A model generated the notes under the pieces. The model searched no databases. It worked only from the letters and a program-made list of their open reading frames with translations, and was not told where the DNA came from. A program made the translations under genes and the position numbers. From NCBI GenBank assembly GCA_030035585.1, contig CM057460.1, positions 130,928,714 through 130,992,713 of the forward strand: DNA of 64,000 nucleotides, given 5' to 3'. Source of the DNA: Dugong dugon. Its lineage: Eukaryota > Chordata > Mammalia > Sirenia > Dugongidae. Positions 11,411-22,761 of this stretch are shown piece by piece; position 1 is the stretch's first letter, and each line of letters starts with the position of its first letter.

Positions 11411-11602
11411 GCTGTTGTGTGTCATCAACAACCCTGTTGGACAGAGTACAATGGCCCCATAGGGTTTCTTAGGCTTTACAGGAGCAGATCTTTACAGGAG
11501 CAAATTGCCAGGTCTTTTCTCCCTCAGAGCTGCTGGTGGTTTCGAACTATTGGCCTTTTGATTAGCAGCCAAGTGCTTAATTATTGAGCCACCAGGACTG
11601 CT
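11411..11602 (-). mobile_element. AFROSINE, antisense, with TSD
   Basis: The body runs from ccctgttggacagagtaca to aattattgagccaccagga in antisense. A perfect 12-bp TSD (ttcataatgact) occurs at 11399-11410 and 11603-11614. A short internal duplication (ttacaggagcagatc, ttacaggagcaaatt) lies near 11475-11510. Confidence 0.9.
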
Positions 11603-11614
11603 TTCATAATGACT

Positions 11615-12398
11615 GGATAACGCTGAGCAATATGCTTATTACTTTATTTTTGATTTATGGTCATTAGAGAACAACCAATAACATCAACTACATTTTGAAG
11701 GAGGAGGATTTATCTCCCTTGTACTACTCCCACGTTTTTGCCTTCTTTCCTCCGTTTCTTCTAAGTTATAGTATTAAAAAAGAATTCTATTGGTTATTTT
11801 TATAGTTTCCAATAATAATCCTTTTGTATCTATTTTTTAATCCACTTTCAACAGTTTCTTTTGAATCTCTGCTCTTTAAGATGTATGTTTTAGAGGTGCT
11901 AATTTTTTTTCACATAATCTCTCTTTATCGCTCAACCTCTGAAAGCTCTACCTCTACTTTTGCATTTTTTAAGCTGAAAATATTTACAATTTTTTCCTGT
12001 AAGCTTAATTAATCCTGTGCATTTCTATAATTCTTAAGCCTGAAAACCAATAAAAAGTCTTTATATCATTATGACTACATAAATACAAGTTTCAATTTCC
12101 TTCCCTGTGGGTCTAATATCATTCATTACTTCATGTCACTTGAAGGAGAGTATGCCATCAAGGCCAAATGAAATATCTTTTTGAGAATAAATATGTTCAG
12201 CATATCTTCAAATTTAGTCACTCTGTCAGTTATGCTATCTGTTTTATGTGACTCCCCCATCTCTGGGCAGCATCCGTGCTGAAGCCTGGCAACCTACTGT
12301 TTCAATCTAGACCTACTAATTTCCTTTAAGACCTCCTGCATACTTGTCATTCAGTGACTTCCCTTTGCTGCATTTTCTGGGCTAGATCTGTTGTTACC
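11615..12398. other. No feature recognised
   Basis: T-rich and AT-rich sequence; the 62-codon frame (11824-12012) has no recognisable content. Around 12250-12360 the text is faintly L2-like but not enough to call. Confidence 0.35.
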
Positions 12399-12934
12399 TG
12401 TCATGGATTGAATTGTCTCCCCAAAAATTGTGTGTAGCAACTTGGCTAGGTCATGATTCCTAGTATTGTATAATTGTGTAATCTGATGTGATTTCCTTAT
12501 GTGTTGTAAACTCTATCACTATGATGAGGTTATATGAGATCTCCTTATGTGTTGTCAATTCTATCACTGTGATGAGGTTATACTGATGAGGTTTACAAGA
12601 TTAGATGGTGTCTTAATGCAATCTCTTTTGAAACATAAAAGAGAGAAGTGAGCAGAGACACATGGGAACCTCATACCACCAAGAAAGCAGTGCCGGGAGC
12701 AAAGCGCGTCCTTTGGACCTGAGGTTCCTGAGCTGAGATGCTCCCAGACCAAGGGAAGACTGATGCATCACAAGGACTTTCCTCCAGAGCAGACACACAG
12801 AGAAAGCCTTCTCCTGGAGCCGATGCCCTGAATTTGGACTTGTAGCCTACTGGACTATGAGAGAACAAATCTCTCTTGTTAAAAGCCATCCACTTGAGGT
12901 GTTTCTGTTGAAGCAGCACTAGATGATTAAGACA
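12399..12934 (+). mobile_element. Solo LTR, MaLR-type, with internal tandem duplication
   Basis: Starts TGTCATGG and ends ATTAAGACA, with a near-perfect 5-bp TSD (ttacc at 12394-12398, ctacc at 12935-12939). The 3' part carries the family's U5-like block (tgttaaaagccatccacttg). Unlike its relatives it holds a 49-bp tandem duplication (units starting at 12493 and 12542, both tccttatgtgttgt...gatgaggtta), which lengthens it to 536 bp. Confidence 0.85.
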
Positions 12935-13106
12935 CTACCCAGGTCCCATGTCTTCCTATCTTTATTTCCCTCTTTGTTTACTTGAGTATATCTTCAAGTA
13001 CTTTGCACAGAAAAGGAGATTGGAAGGAAAACTTTCGGAATTCCTTCATATATGAAAATGTCTTGGTTTTATCATTCTTTCCCAGGTTGATAGTTTGGAT
13101 GGGTAT

Positions 13107-13542
13107 TGTAATAGTTTCCTAGGACTGCCATAACAAATTACCACAAACTGGGTAGCTTAAAACAACAGTTCAGGAGACCAGAAGTCCAAAAACAAGATGT
13201 TGGCAGGGTTGGTCATTCTGTAGACTCTGAGGGAGAAACCTTCTCATGCCTTTATCCTAAGTTCTGGCGGTTGCAAGCAATCCTTGGCGTACCTTGGCTT
13301 ATACACGTGTCACTCCAATCTTTGCCTCCATCCCACATCACCTTCTTCATTGTGTGTGTCTGTGTTCTCTCTCTTATAAGGACAACTGTCATTAGATTTA
13401 GAGCCTGCCCTAAATCTAATATGATTTCGTCTTGAGATCCTTAATGAATTACATCTCCCGTGACCTTATTTCCAAAATAAGTTTACATTCTGAGGTTCCA
13501 GGTGGACATAAATTTTTGGGGGACACTATTAAACCCACTATA
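13107..13542 (-). mobile_element. MLT1-type MaLR LTR, antisense
   Basis: The antisense LTR opens tgtaatagtttcctaggact and runs through the blocks accacaaactgggtagctta, gcaatccttggcg and cttataaggacaactgtca, ending near acccactata. This order is that of the pan-mammalian MLT1 LTRs. A perfect 5-bp TSD (ggtat) occurs at 13102-13106 and 13543-13547. More diverged from consensus than the Afrotherian-type LTRs, so probably older. Confidence 0.85.
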
Positions 13543-13547
13543 GGTAT

Positions 13548-14526
13548 TCTAACTTGAAAATAATTTTCAGTGTGGCTGATAAAGTGTGATGCCAATATGA
13601 TTATAATTTCTTATAGAAGCTCCTTCTTTCTTTTTTTTTTTTTAAGTACTAGATACTTGTAGGATCTTCTTTTACTATGGATATTCTAAAATCTCACAGA
13701 GAAGTATTTATGTGTGAATTTCTTCTCATTCATTTGCCCAGCACTCAGGGGGCTCTTCCAATCTGAAAGCTTATACCTCTTAAACTGTGATACATTTTCT
13801 TCTACTGTATCTTTGGCTATTTTCAATGCTTTATTTTTTGGAAGCTTAATTGTTCATGATTAAGGTGAAAAACGAAGTTTATTATGCTAATAGCCAATAT
13901 GTGTTTTATTCTACTGTTGTGTAAACAGGTCTGTTTTCCATGTATTTTTCTCACCTCAGTGGGCACTCTGTGTGTGTGGTCAGGGCTTGTTGGTGGACAG
14001 TTTGCTCTTCAGACTATGTGGGCAGGTGCCAACAAGGGGCTCCTTGAGTACCTAGATGAGTTCTTGCTCTGGGAGTACCAACTCCTACCTTGGAAGCTTA
14101 TCTCTTAGGTTCAGCTATTAGGTTCATTTTTCACCTTTAACTGCTGCCAAGACCTTCCCCAGTTTTATTCATCAATTTGCTAGAATCCTCTTTCTGTCTT
14201 GTAGAAATTTGTTGAAAACTTTTGTGGGCTGATGACCAACCCTCATTTTTGCATTGCTATTGTTCTTTTCACTTTGAATTTTTATGATGTCATTTCACCA
14301 GAGTCTTTGGTGGGAAGGGGGGTGAATGTGGATGCTTAGCCTACCTCCTTGAACCCATAATTCTATTTATTTATAATTTATCTTATTTATCTAAATAATA
14401 CATGAATAATTCTCATCGTAAAAATTCAAGCAACACACTATTATATAGAATAAAAAGTTAAAGTTTGCCTTTCTTGTCCACTTTCTTCTCACCTCCTCCT
14501 CATCAGCCCTCCTTCCCACCCATTCA
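13548..14526. other. No feature recognised
   Basis: Contains a T-run near 13631-13643 and a 74-codon frame (13884-14108) without recognisable domains. No named repeat. Confidence 0.35.
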
Positions 14527-14540
14527 CCTCCTTATATATA

Positions 14541-14699
14541 CCAAAATCGAACCTGTTGCCCTCAAGTCAATTCCGACTCATAGAGACCCTATAGGACAGA
14601 ATAGGACTGTCCCATAGAGTTTCCAGGGAGCGACTGGTAGATTCAAATTGCCGATCTTTTGGTTAGCAGCCAAGCTCTTAACCACTGTGCCACGAAGCT
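14541..14699 (-). mobile_element. AFROSINE, short variant, antisense, with TSD
   Basis: Runs from cctgttgccctcaagtcaat through ttggttagcagccaagctct to gtgccacgaagct. A perfect 14-bp TSD (cctccttatatata) occurs at 14527-14540 and 14700-14713. Confidence 0.9.
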
Positions 14700-14713
14700 C
14701 CTCCTTATATATA

Positions 14714-15139
14714 ACTGCTGTTAATATTTCGGTATATATAGTTTTGTGCATACCTTAGGGGACTTTTCTCAAGGCATTTTGGATCCAGTATAATTATAAA
14801 GGTTTATTCCTTTCATAATAAATGAAATTATACCCCATGTGTTATTTATGTAGTTTGCTTTTTGTAATAACTATTAAATAATGTTTTTCATCTCTAGCCA
14901 TAATTCGATAAATTTCTTTCTAAAATTTATCTGAAATAAATTTAGATTGGATTCTTTCCCTAAGGATAGCTATTTTGGATATCATATGTCTAATACCATT
15001 TCATAAATATCTGATAATCATTTCATAATTTAGAACCTACTTGCTTTTAATTAAATTATTCCTCTTAAGCATTTTTTTCTCTTTCCATAATGAATTGTAC
15101 AAAAAGTAGAAATTCTAGGCTATCTTAAAGCAAAGAATT
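14714..15139. other. No feature recognised
   Basis: AT-rich; text such as attataccccatgtg and atagctattttgg is faintly reminiscent of ancient L1 but is too diverged to call. Confidence 0.3.
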
Positions 15140-15285
15140 TCAGCTTTGATTGTCTTTATTTTATACAAGAAAATACTGAAGCTTAGAAATGTTGTGATTT
15201 TCCCAAGGTCACATGAATAATAAGTGGTCCAGGAGCAGAGCACATGGGTGCAGTGTTCTCTTAGACCTGTTATGCTGCTTTGATC
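15140..15285 (-). mobile_element. MIR fragment, antisense
   Basis: The blocks ttattttatacaagaaaata, gaagcttagaaatgttgtg and cccaaggtcacatgaataat follow antisense MIR in order, ending with gttatgctgc. Confidence 0.55.
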
Positions 15286-15592
15286 ACTGGAAACTCCACC
15301 TTCTCCAGGAGAAAAATAAAACTACTGATAAATGTGAAGATCTTTTACACTTGAATGAAACAAAGTTGATTAATAAGAAGGAATTTATATGAGAAATACA
15401 TCCAGTAGTTCTAGGCACATGCACAATTAAAAATTTTTAGTACCTAGTAAGCAAAGACGAATCTGGGGAGTGCATGCAAATATTTTCTAGAAAGGCTCTC
15501 CTTACAACTTGCCTCCCCCAGTGTAGATAGGTAACCACCATCTTTTATAAACTTTATTGTTGTACTTTTCATTCTGAATTGTAATTTGTTTA

Positions 15593-16012
15593 TGCCTTAG
15601 TTATCTAGAGCTGCTATAAGTGAAATAGCACAAATGGGTGGCTTTAACAAACAGAAATTTATTTTCTCACAGTTTAGGAGGCTATAAGTCCGAAATCTGG
15701 GTGCTGGCTCTAGGGGGAGGCTTTCTGTCTCTGTCAACTCTGGGAGAAAGTTCTAGTCTCTTCTGCTTCTGTTTCCTGTTTCTTTGGAGATCTCCATGTG
15801 CTGTGGCATCTATCTTCCCCCATCTGTGCTTACTCCTCTGTCCTAATCTGCTCTTTTTACGTCTCAAAGTGGAATGGCTTAAAAATACCTTACATTGATA
15901 CATCCTCTTAACATAACAAAGAAAACCCATTGCCAAATGGCATTATAACCACAAGCATATGGGTCGGGATTTACAGCACATATTTTTTGGGGACATGGTT
16001 CAAACCATAACA
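15593..16012 (-). mobile_element. Solo LTR, MaLR-type, antisense, distinct subfamily
   Basis: Antisense LTR from tgccttagttatctagagct to caaaccataaca with a perfect 5-bp TSD (gttta at 15588-15592 and 16013-16017). The U5/R block (ggctttaacaaacagaaatt) matches the family at 36291, but the rest of the body is diverged and shorter (420 bp). Confidence 0.85.
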
Positions 16013-16049
16013 GTTTACATGCTCCTCTTCCCTGTTGGTATCGTTATAG

Positions 16050-16152
16050 ATCCTTGATTACAGGGACTTTGTCTTACTATGCCTGAGCCCAGCAGCTAGC
16101 ACAGTACACGACTTGTAGAGGTGCTCACTAAATGTTTCTTGAATGAGTTGAC
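16050..16152 (+). mobile_element. L2 3' end, sense
   Basis: The blocks cagggactttgtcttac, agcagctagcacagtaca and aggtgctcactaaatgttt plus a ttgaatgag end match the L2 3' terminus. Confidence 0.55.
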
Positions 16153-17329
16153 ACTTTCTACTAGTATGCTAAATTCTTTAGATTTGGCCCCTAAAGATAA
16201 CTCACTGTAGCCTGGAATGAATCTTGAATTCTATGAATAGCCTTAGAGGAAAGAGATTTTAAGTATTTCTCATGACAATTATGAGATAGGACAGTGTAAT
16301 AAACTTGTTCCTTAAAGCACACTAGAAAAGGTCATTTTTTTTTTCTTTCACATCTCTGAATTTGTGGACAGAATATACCACAGTTTTAAAGCTTGAGCAA
16401 AGAATATGCATACTATCCAATGAAAATATTTAACTGTGTTTTGGGTTGAGTATGTTTTTTACATCTCGCTAGCATTGCTAGTCAGAACCCTCCACCTATT
16501 GTTTACTGCAAAGCAGATATCAGACTCAGAATTTTCAAAAAAGTATCACGCTAGACTTTAATAACATTTTGTTTTCACTGTTTTTATTTATACAGTAACT
16601 TTCCATTTATTTATTTATGGTGCTGCCATAAATTTTTCTTTAAACATAATTTATTTTTGAAAGTGGGCCAATTTAAAGAAATATAATAAGTAAATGATAG
16701 TACAGGAGATAAATGTACATGATAACAATTGGCATAGTGGTGTATGAATGGCTAAAATTTGGGGCACACTGGATTATAGCATAAGGCATCTAATTCTAGC
16801 AACACATCAACAATGACCAAATTTCCACAGCTGGAGAGTCTGAATCAGTAGGTTTGGGGTGACTACTAAGTGTGCTGTATGTGGAGAACTGCTGACGTAG
16901 GTTGGAGGTGGAGCCTTGTAAGAGCCTGAGTAGCTTTAGGAAGCCCAGGGCTGTGAGAGGCGGGCCCAAGACTGAGTCCCTAAGATAGTTCACAGCAGAC
17001 TTTTCAAGAGTCTCAATTGCTTTACCTCTCATTCACTTTCTGTTTACTCCAGTCCACCTTCCACTCATATTTCTGTACCAATACAGCTTTCACATATTCA
17101 GTAGTGACTTTCCCCAGGAGACATTTGTCAATACACATCGTACTTGACCTTTCCCTAGCTTTCAGTATGTATTATCTCTTCACCGTTCCTTATACAACGT
17201 TTCCTTTGGCTTTATGATTGGTCTTTTAAATCTCTTGGTTTCAAGAAGGGAGCAAAGACTTAGAAGTCACCTTTGTAGGCTGATGCTTATTTGACAAACC
17301 ACTAAATGTTGGTTTGGGTTCCTCAAAGC
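16153..17329. other. No feature recognised (possible L2 start near the right end)
   Basis: AT-rich to about 16800, then mixed. From about 17030 the pyrimidine-rich text could be more upstream L2, but I cannot align it. No gene seen; the 78-codon minus frame at 16796-17032 has no recognisable content. Confidence 0.35.
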
Positions 17330-17816
17330 TGGCTCCTAGGATCTCTCTTGAACTCTTTCCTCAGGCAATTTAATGCATATTCAAGGCTCATTTCTCAGCT
17401 ATATGCAGAGGACTCACAAATAAGCATTTCTAGCCGACTTCTTCTCTAGACTCACCTACCCAACGATCTTCTTGACAACTTCACCACAAAGACATCTGAC
17501 TCATTTTCAAATCAACTCTTCAATTGTCTTCCTCTCCACTTCCTGACTGCCCCATCAAACCTAGTCCTGCCCTTGTATCTTCTATCTCAGTAAAGGGTAC
17601 CACATTCCACACATTACCAAAGCCAGAAACTTAAGCATTACTTAATACCCCTGAACCCTTATGTCCTAGATTCCAATCCATGCCCATGTATTATAAGTTT
17701 TATTGCTTAAATATCTCCAAGTTATCTATCTACCTTTGAATCATTATTACATCCATTACCCTGTTCAACCACTGTCTTCTCTCCTGGACCATTGCAATGG
17801 CTTCCATGCTACCCCT

Positions 17817-17857
17817 TATCCTAGGCTGGGTTCTCTATAGAAGCAAAACCAGTAAAG

Positions 17858-17923
<66 letters not shown>

Positions 17924-18410
17924 GCAAGAAAATGGTTCACGCAATTGTAGAGGCTGGAATGTCCTAAGTCTGTGGGTCAGGCTGAAGACTTCTCCTGATT
18001 TACATAGCTGCATGGACTGGCAAACCGACGATTGGCAGGTCAGGGAGCAGGGCTTTTGCTCGTAGGCTGTGAAGATCGAGGAAGCCCAAGATTGGCAAGC
18101 AAGACTACAGGTAAGCTGCTACTCAAGTCCCAAGAACTGAAGATCAGACGAACAGGAGCTAGAGCAAGCAAAAAGCCCCCGAGCCTTGCCAGAATATCCA
18201 CTTATATTTGATGCAGACCACGCGCCCAAGGAAACTCCTTTTCAACTGATTGGCTACTCGCAGCAGATCCCATCATGGAGATGACCACATTATATATCTC
18301 ATCATGGATGTGATCACAACATCATACAACTGCCAGACTACATCATAACTGCCAAATCACTGAGAATCATGGCTCAACCAAGTTGACACACAAACTTAAC
18401 CTTCACACCC
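17817..18410 (-). mobile_element. LTR-like ancient repeat with long (TA)n tract
   Basis: The segment opens gggttctctatagaagcaaa, carries a (TA)n run, then ggttcacgcaattgtagagg, tcaactgattggctactcg and a terminal block (accaagttgacacacaaac, ttaaccttcaca). The same order occurs in a common placental LTR-type repeat; I cannot name the subfamily, and the strand is a guess by analogy with antisense MaLR. It splits L2, so it is younger than L2. The TSD is not clear. Confidence 0.5.
17861..17920. repeat. (TA)n microsatellite
   Basis: About 30 uninterrupted TA units inside the LTR-like element, likely polymorphic in length and able to extrude as a cruciform. Confidence 0.95.
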
Positions 18411-18907
18411 TCCTTCCCCCACTCCTCCATCTTCTCTATTGCTCCTCTTCCATTCCTTTGTTCACACTGCACTAAGAGTGTTTGATTCAAATGTTACCTC
18501 CCCACTCCCTTGCTTGAAAATCTTTTCATAGTTTTTCCTTGCTCTTAGAAAAAAGATCCAAATCCTTTATATAAACTTTATGGCCCTCCAGGATCAGACC
18601 CCCTACTTCCCTGTAAGGCCTCATCCCACTCTATGCTTCTGTCCGTGTGCTCACTGAACTGCATGCTAATTGCTCTCCCTCTGTAAGGCCTAAAATGCTA
18701 CATCTGTCACCCACCACTGCCCCATTCCACTTACTCCCAACATTTTCTCCTCAAGTTCGAATCTCTACTTCAGGTCATTGCCTCAGAGAAAACTTACCTC
18801 TTTTACCTGACTACTGAAAACTCCCCTGTGATAAGCTAACATGGCACCATACACCTCCCTTCATGGCATTTAATTATGGTGATAATTTTACCTCTATTTG
18901 TATCTTT

Positions 18908-19107
18908 GGAGTCCTTAGGTGGTGCAAATACTTAAGTGCTTGGTGGTTGGCAATTGGAATCCACTCACAGGTGCTTTGGATGAAATGCCTGGAGATCTAC
19001 TTCTGAATAAAAATCAGCCATTGAAAACCCTATGGAACACAATTCTACTCTGACACAGAGGGGGTCACCATGAGTAGGAAGCAACTTGGCAGCAACTGGT
19101 TTGGTTT
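18908..19107 (+). mobile_element. AFROSINE, long-body variant, inserted in L2
   Basis: Head (ggagtccttaggtggtgcaa), middle block (gatctacttctgaataaaaa) and tail (cagcaactggtttggtttt) are present. The TSD is roughly tatttgt(a/g)tc, at about 18896-18907 and 19108-19117. Confidence 0.85.
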
Positions 19108-19270
19108 TATTTGTGTCATTATTATTCGTTTTGGTTTATCTTCTCTGCTAGACTATACATCTCAAGAAGTGTTCCCAAACCATGCTTGCTTTTATTCATT
19201 TGAGTCTTCATTTTTCAGGAAAATCTGTGACCTTTGCTAGGTACATAATAAATAGGTCTGGAATAAATGA

Positions 19271-20749
19271 AGAATAAAGGAAGGTGATGAGGTTGGGCAT
19301 GGGAAGAGTGAGAAGGTAGTGAGATAAGAGCAAGTAAAGGAGAAAAGATCTTTACCTTCTTTGTTATTTAGCTATGGTTCATCTTGGTGAGGATGAGCTG
19401 TTTCTCTATGAATTGGAATTGGAGATACTAGAGAGTGAGAGTAAGAGTATCTAGTGGTAATGTTTCTTTGAACATTTCCATTCCCTATTTTGTACTTCAG
19501 GGGCTAGGTATTTTGGTGATAGAATATATCTCCAGAGAATGATTAACTGTGGGAATTGAAGTAAAGAAGCCTTGATTAGTAAAAATATGTCCTCATTGGT
19601 TGGGAAGACTTTCCTAGGATGGGAATTCTTAAAGGCCATTTCTATATTCAAATGAATAGCTTTTGAAGGTATAAACTAGATGTTTTGTAAGGTGCTTGCC
19701 CAAAAATGAATCTCTGCTCATTTAAAAATCATCCATTTGTGTACAAGTAAAATTGCCTGTCGTGGTTTGAAAGGATTATTTATGGTTTCTAAACATTCAT
19801 CTCTCCCAACTCAGCTCTGTATTGCCTTTACAAAGTGGAAATTTAATTCCATTAGCATGTTGTATTGTCCAATATGTACACCTTGTTATACTGTATCATG
19901 ACGTGATTACATTCACTTGCTCCACTAGCTATATTAGAAAGTGACAAAGTATATCAAATCATTTTACTACAATATGAACTGGTGACTGTGACTATTGATG
20001 ATCACCTCAAAAGATAATCACTAGGAACAGTAATGCTTTGCATAGACCTAAGAAGAAAAGAGTTCATGGTAATGTCAAAAAGAATAATAATAAAAAAGAT
20101 TATACAATATACATTCTAAGATTAAAGACTTGCAGAGTGGAAAACAGAAGGTTAGAGATTAAATGACATTTTTCTGTATTTGAATCTTAGAAATACTTTC
20201 TTGGTTTTTATTGAATTGTGTCAAGTTTGATGTTAAATATGTATCATGTAAATAGAACATTGTATGAATAAGCCCCCCTCCTGCTCCCAACTAAAAAGTT
20301 CTGTAATTCCTAAATTTGTTGCTGTATTTAGGAGATGGTGCTGGTTGGTGGTGAGGAACAGACTGGATCTGACAAAATGGTCTCAAAGATGCCAAGTACC
20401 TAAGCGATTATGGTACACAGATACAAACAGACTGAAAGGTACCTGTCAGACTTCAGAAATTGACTCTGTTGTGCTGTTTAGCCAAATGCTTGCTTCACCA
20501 TTTGCTTTAGGCATTGCTTACACTGAAGGATGCATGAGCAGTAATTAAGAGGAGTTATTACATAGGCTATTACCAAGCAAAAAAGATTTCTGAGGAATTT
20601 GACACTGTGCATGAATACACACAGTCAAACTTTTGAAGGGAAAGACACAAGTTAGGTTTTCAAAACTGACTTTGTTTTTTAAAAACAAATTTCTATATTT
20701 TAGGCAAGAGTCGTCTGTAGGAATTTAAATACCCATGTCTTAGTTCAAA
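19271..20749. other. No feature recognised
   Basis: AT-rich, mostly featureless. A 94-codon frame at 20264-20548 starts in a C-run and shows no recognisable domain. No repeat named. Confidence 0.35.
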
Positions 20750-20952
20750 GGTGCTCCTGGATGGTGCAAATGGTTAAGTGCTCGACTATTAGCTGAAAGG
20801 TTGCCAGTTTGAACCCACCCAAAAGCACCTTGGAAGACAGGCCTAGCAATCTGCTTCTGAAAGGTCACAACCTTGAAAGCCCTATGGAGCAGTTCTACTC
20901 TGCACACATAGGGTTGCCATGAGTCAAAATCCATTTGATGACAACTAACAAC
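20750..20952 (+). mobile_element. AFROSINE, long-body variant
   Basis: From ggtgctcctggatggtgcaa through caatctgcttctgaaaggt to gttgccatgagtcaaaatcc. A second AFROSINE of the same orientation follows immediately. The 161-codon minus-strand frame across the pair is a by-product of SINE sequence. Confidence 0.85.
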
Positions 20953-20954
20953 TG

Positions 20955-21075
20955 TCTTGGTGAAAATGATAAAGGACTTAGCTAGTAACTGAAAGGTTGG
21001 AGGTTCAAATCCACCCAGAGGTGCCTCTGAAGAAAGGCATGGTAATAAACTCTTTTGGCAACTGGTTTTCTGGTT
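20955..21075 (+). mobile_element. AFROSINE, partial, in tandem with the previous copy
   Basis: Has the head (aaaatgataaaggacttagc, ctagtaactgaaaggttgg), the B-box region (gttcaaatcc) and gaagaaaggcatggtaat, then jumps to the tail (ggcaactggttttctgg), missing the middle and the shared 3' core. Confidence 0.75.
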
Positions 21076-21885
21076 ATGTCTTCCTCTCTTTCTTTCTTCC
21101 ATTACTGACTTGGAGTATAATGACAAGTACTTTGTGAAATGACATACGTTGATGTGTTCTTTGACTGTGCCTTTTGAACTAGAATATGAGTGTTTCCCCA
21201 TAGCTACTCCTCTCTGCATGAGCAAGTGTCTCGGGGGTTTTGTGCCCTCAACCTATAAACTAACAAGGGGTTTGCAGAGGTTATTGGCTTAACCAGGAAT
21301 GAAGTCATTGATTGAAACCGCACATTTTGATCTTGTCTTTCCATTGTATTCCCAAAGCCATGCAGTGTAACTAATGTACTGTCATCTTTTGCTAAATTTC
21401 TACTGGGAGCTTCAAGCAAAAATAATCTTTGCTGTCAGAGAAGAAAGCTTTATTTTCAGGTAAAAGACTCAACCATGGCACAGTTTTGGGATTATCATAA
21501 AACTTGTCAAGCCATGGCAAGTTTTATTAAGATGTCATGGTAACTCATCTTAACTCTCCGGGGATTTTGACAATTATTCCTCAATTTTAACGACCTTGGA
21601 GATATGTTGTGATCAGAAGATTTTAAAAGGATTATTGCTTGGGTTCCTGAGGAAACAAACATGCTATATGTATTTGCTTAGATTTATTTTTGCAATAAAA
21701 TGGCAGAGTTTTGTAATGTTTGCTTATTACTTACCTTTTCTCTTAAACCATACGTACAATTGGTATTAATGATTGTATGTAGTTTGTTTTTTACATGAGC
21801 ATATGTATTGTGGGAAAACAATATATAATTTATAATTCAAGGAAATTGGTCACAAATTTATCTTTCTTCTTAAGAACTATTCTGC
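21076..21885. other. No feature recognised
   Basis: No repeat or gene supported. Confidence 0.35.
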
Positions 21886-22000
21886 AAACTCCACAAGAGC
21901 AGAGGCGGTGACTGTTTTGGTCACTTATGTGTCTTCACAGCCTGAGACATACTATGTTGCTTAATAAATATTTATTGTCTGGATCTTTGAATGAATAAGA
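21886..22000 (+). mobile_element. L2 3' end, sense
   Basis: actccacaagagcagaggc, ttcacagcctgagacatac and gcttaataaatatttattg followed by gaatgaataag match the L2 3' end and its TGAA-type terminus. Confidence 0.6.
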
Positions 22001-22761
22001 AATAATGACAACTGTTGACTAGTATTATTTAATAGATGACATATGCAATGAAAGCAATTTTTGAGTGTTACTTGCTGAATGCATGCAGTAGGCTGTGCAG
22101 ATAGTAAAGGACAGGGTCCTGCCAATCATATTAGATAGGAGAGGGGAGGAAAAAGGCAAAGCAATATAATGGGACTTAGCCAGTGTGATTGAACTGAAGA
22201 AAAATTCATTTCTATTGACATTAAGGATAGACCACTTAAAAGATTCTCAAGATGGTTTATGTACAAGTACTTTGTGAAATGATGTGTTTATAAAAAGTTA
22301 AGTGTTAGTTGGTAATATCTTTTAATGTCTCATGAGAAATTACTACGTAAAACCATCCCTTCTGAAGAATTCCTTTGAAACTAATGACAACGATGAAACT
22401 TATTCTTTATGTGACTCCGGCTTTTATCTGTCTGATAAGTATAAATGCAGAACAGTAGTACAAAGAAAAACACAGTATTACGTATGATAAAATCAAAGAT
22501 TCTTTTATGTTGCCATAAAATGCCTGCCATTGTGGAGTTCTTATAGAACACTATCAGAATCTCACCTTTCTTTACAAGTGAAATGTAAATTTTGCAACAT
22601 GAGGCAAAACTAATCCTAATTTCATCATCATCTGTAAGGTGGATTCTCACCTTGTTTTTCTCCCGAGCATCTTGAAGCTAAAGTCAGGTTGGGTCTGCCT
22701 TTCATGCTATCTCTACATAAAAATACATAAAGGGGTTCTTGAATTCAGAACTGTACGCAGG
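22001..22761. other. No feature recognised
   Basis: AT-rich sequence; the 89-codon minus frame 22381-22650 is not recognisable. No named repeat. Confidence 0.35.

Larger units (their letters stand above)
17330..19270 (+). mobile_element. L2 LINE, RT region to 3' end, split by an LTR-like element and a SINE
   Basis: Three L2 blocks read in order. 17330-17815 holds the RT region: the block ctcagctatatgcagaggac corresponds to the degraded YADD-like motif, followed by text like the downstream RT. 18411-18907 has atggccctccaggatcagac and ctcccctgtgataag. 19115-19270 has gctaggtacataataaatag and a gaataaatgaa end. The interruptions are the element at 17817-18410 and the AFROSINE at 18908. The reading frame is destroyed. 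Confidence 0.65.

Noticed and set aside
17861-17920. (TA)n tract as a replication origin or scaffold site
   Set aside because: Position within a known-style repeat suffices to explain it; no other evidence.
20740-21225. 161-codon minus-strand open frame
   Set aside because: It reads across two AFROSINE copies; the text (for example GGFEPPTFQLLA) is the usual SINE antisense translation.
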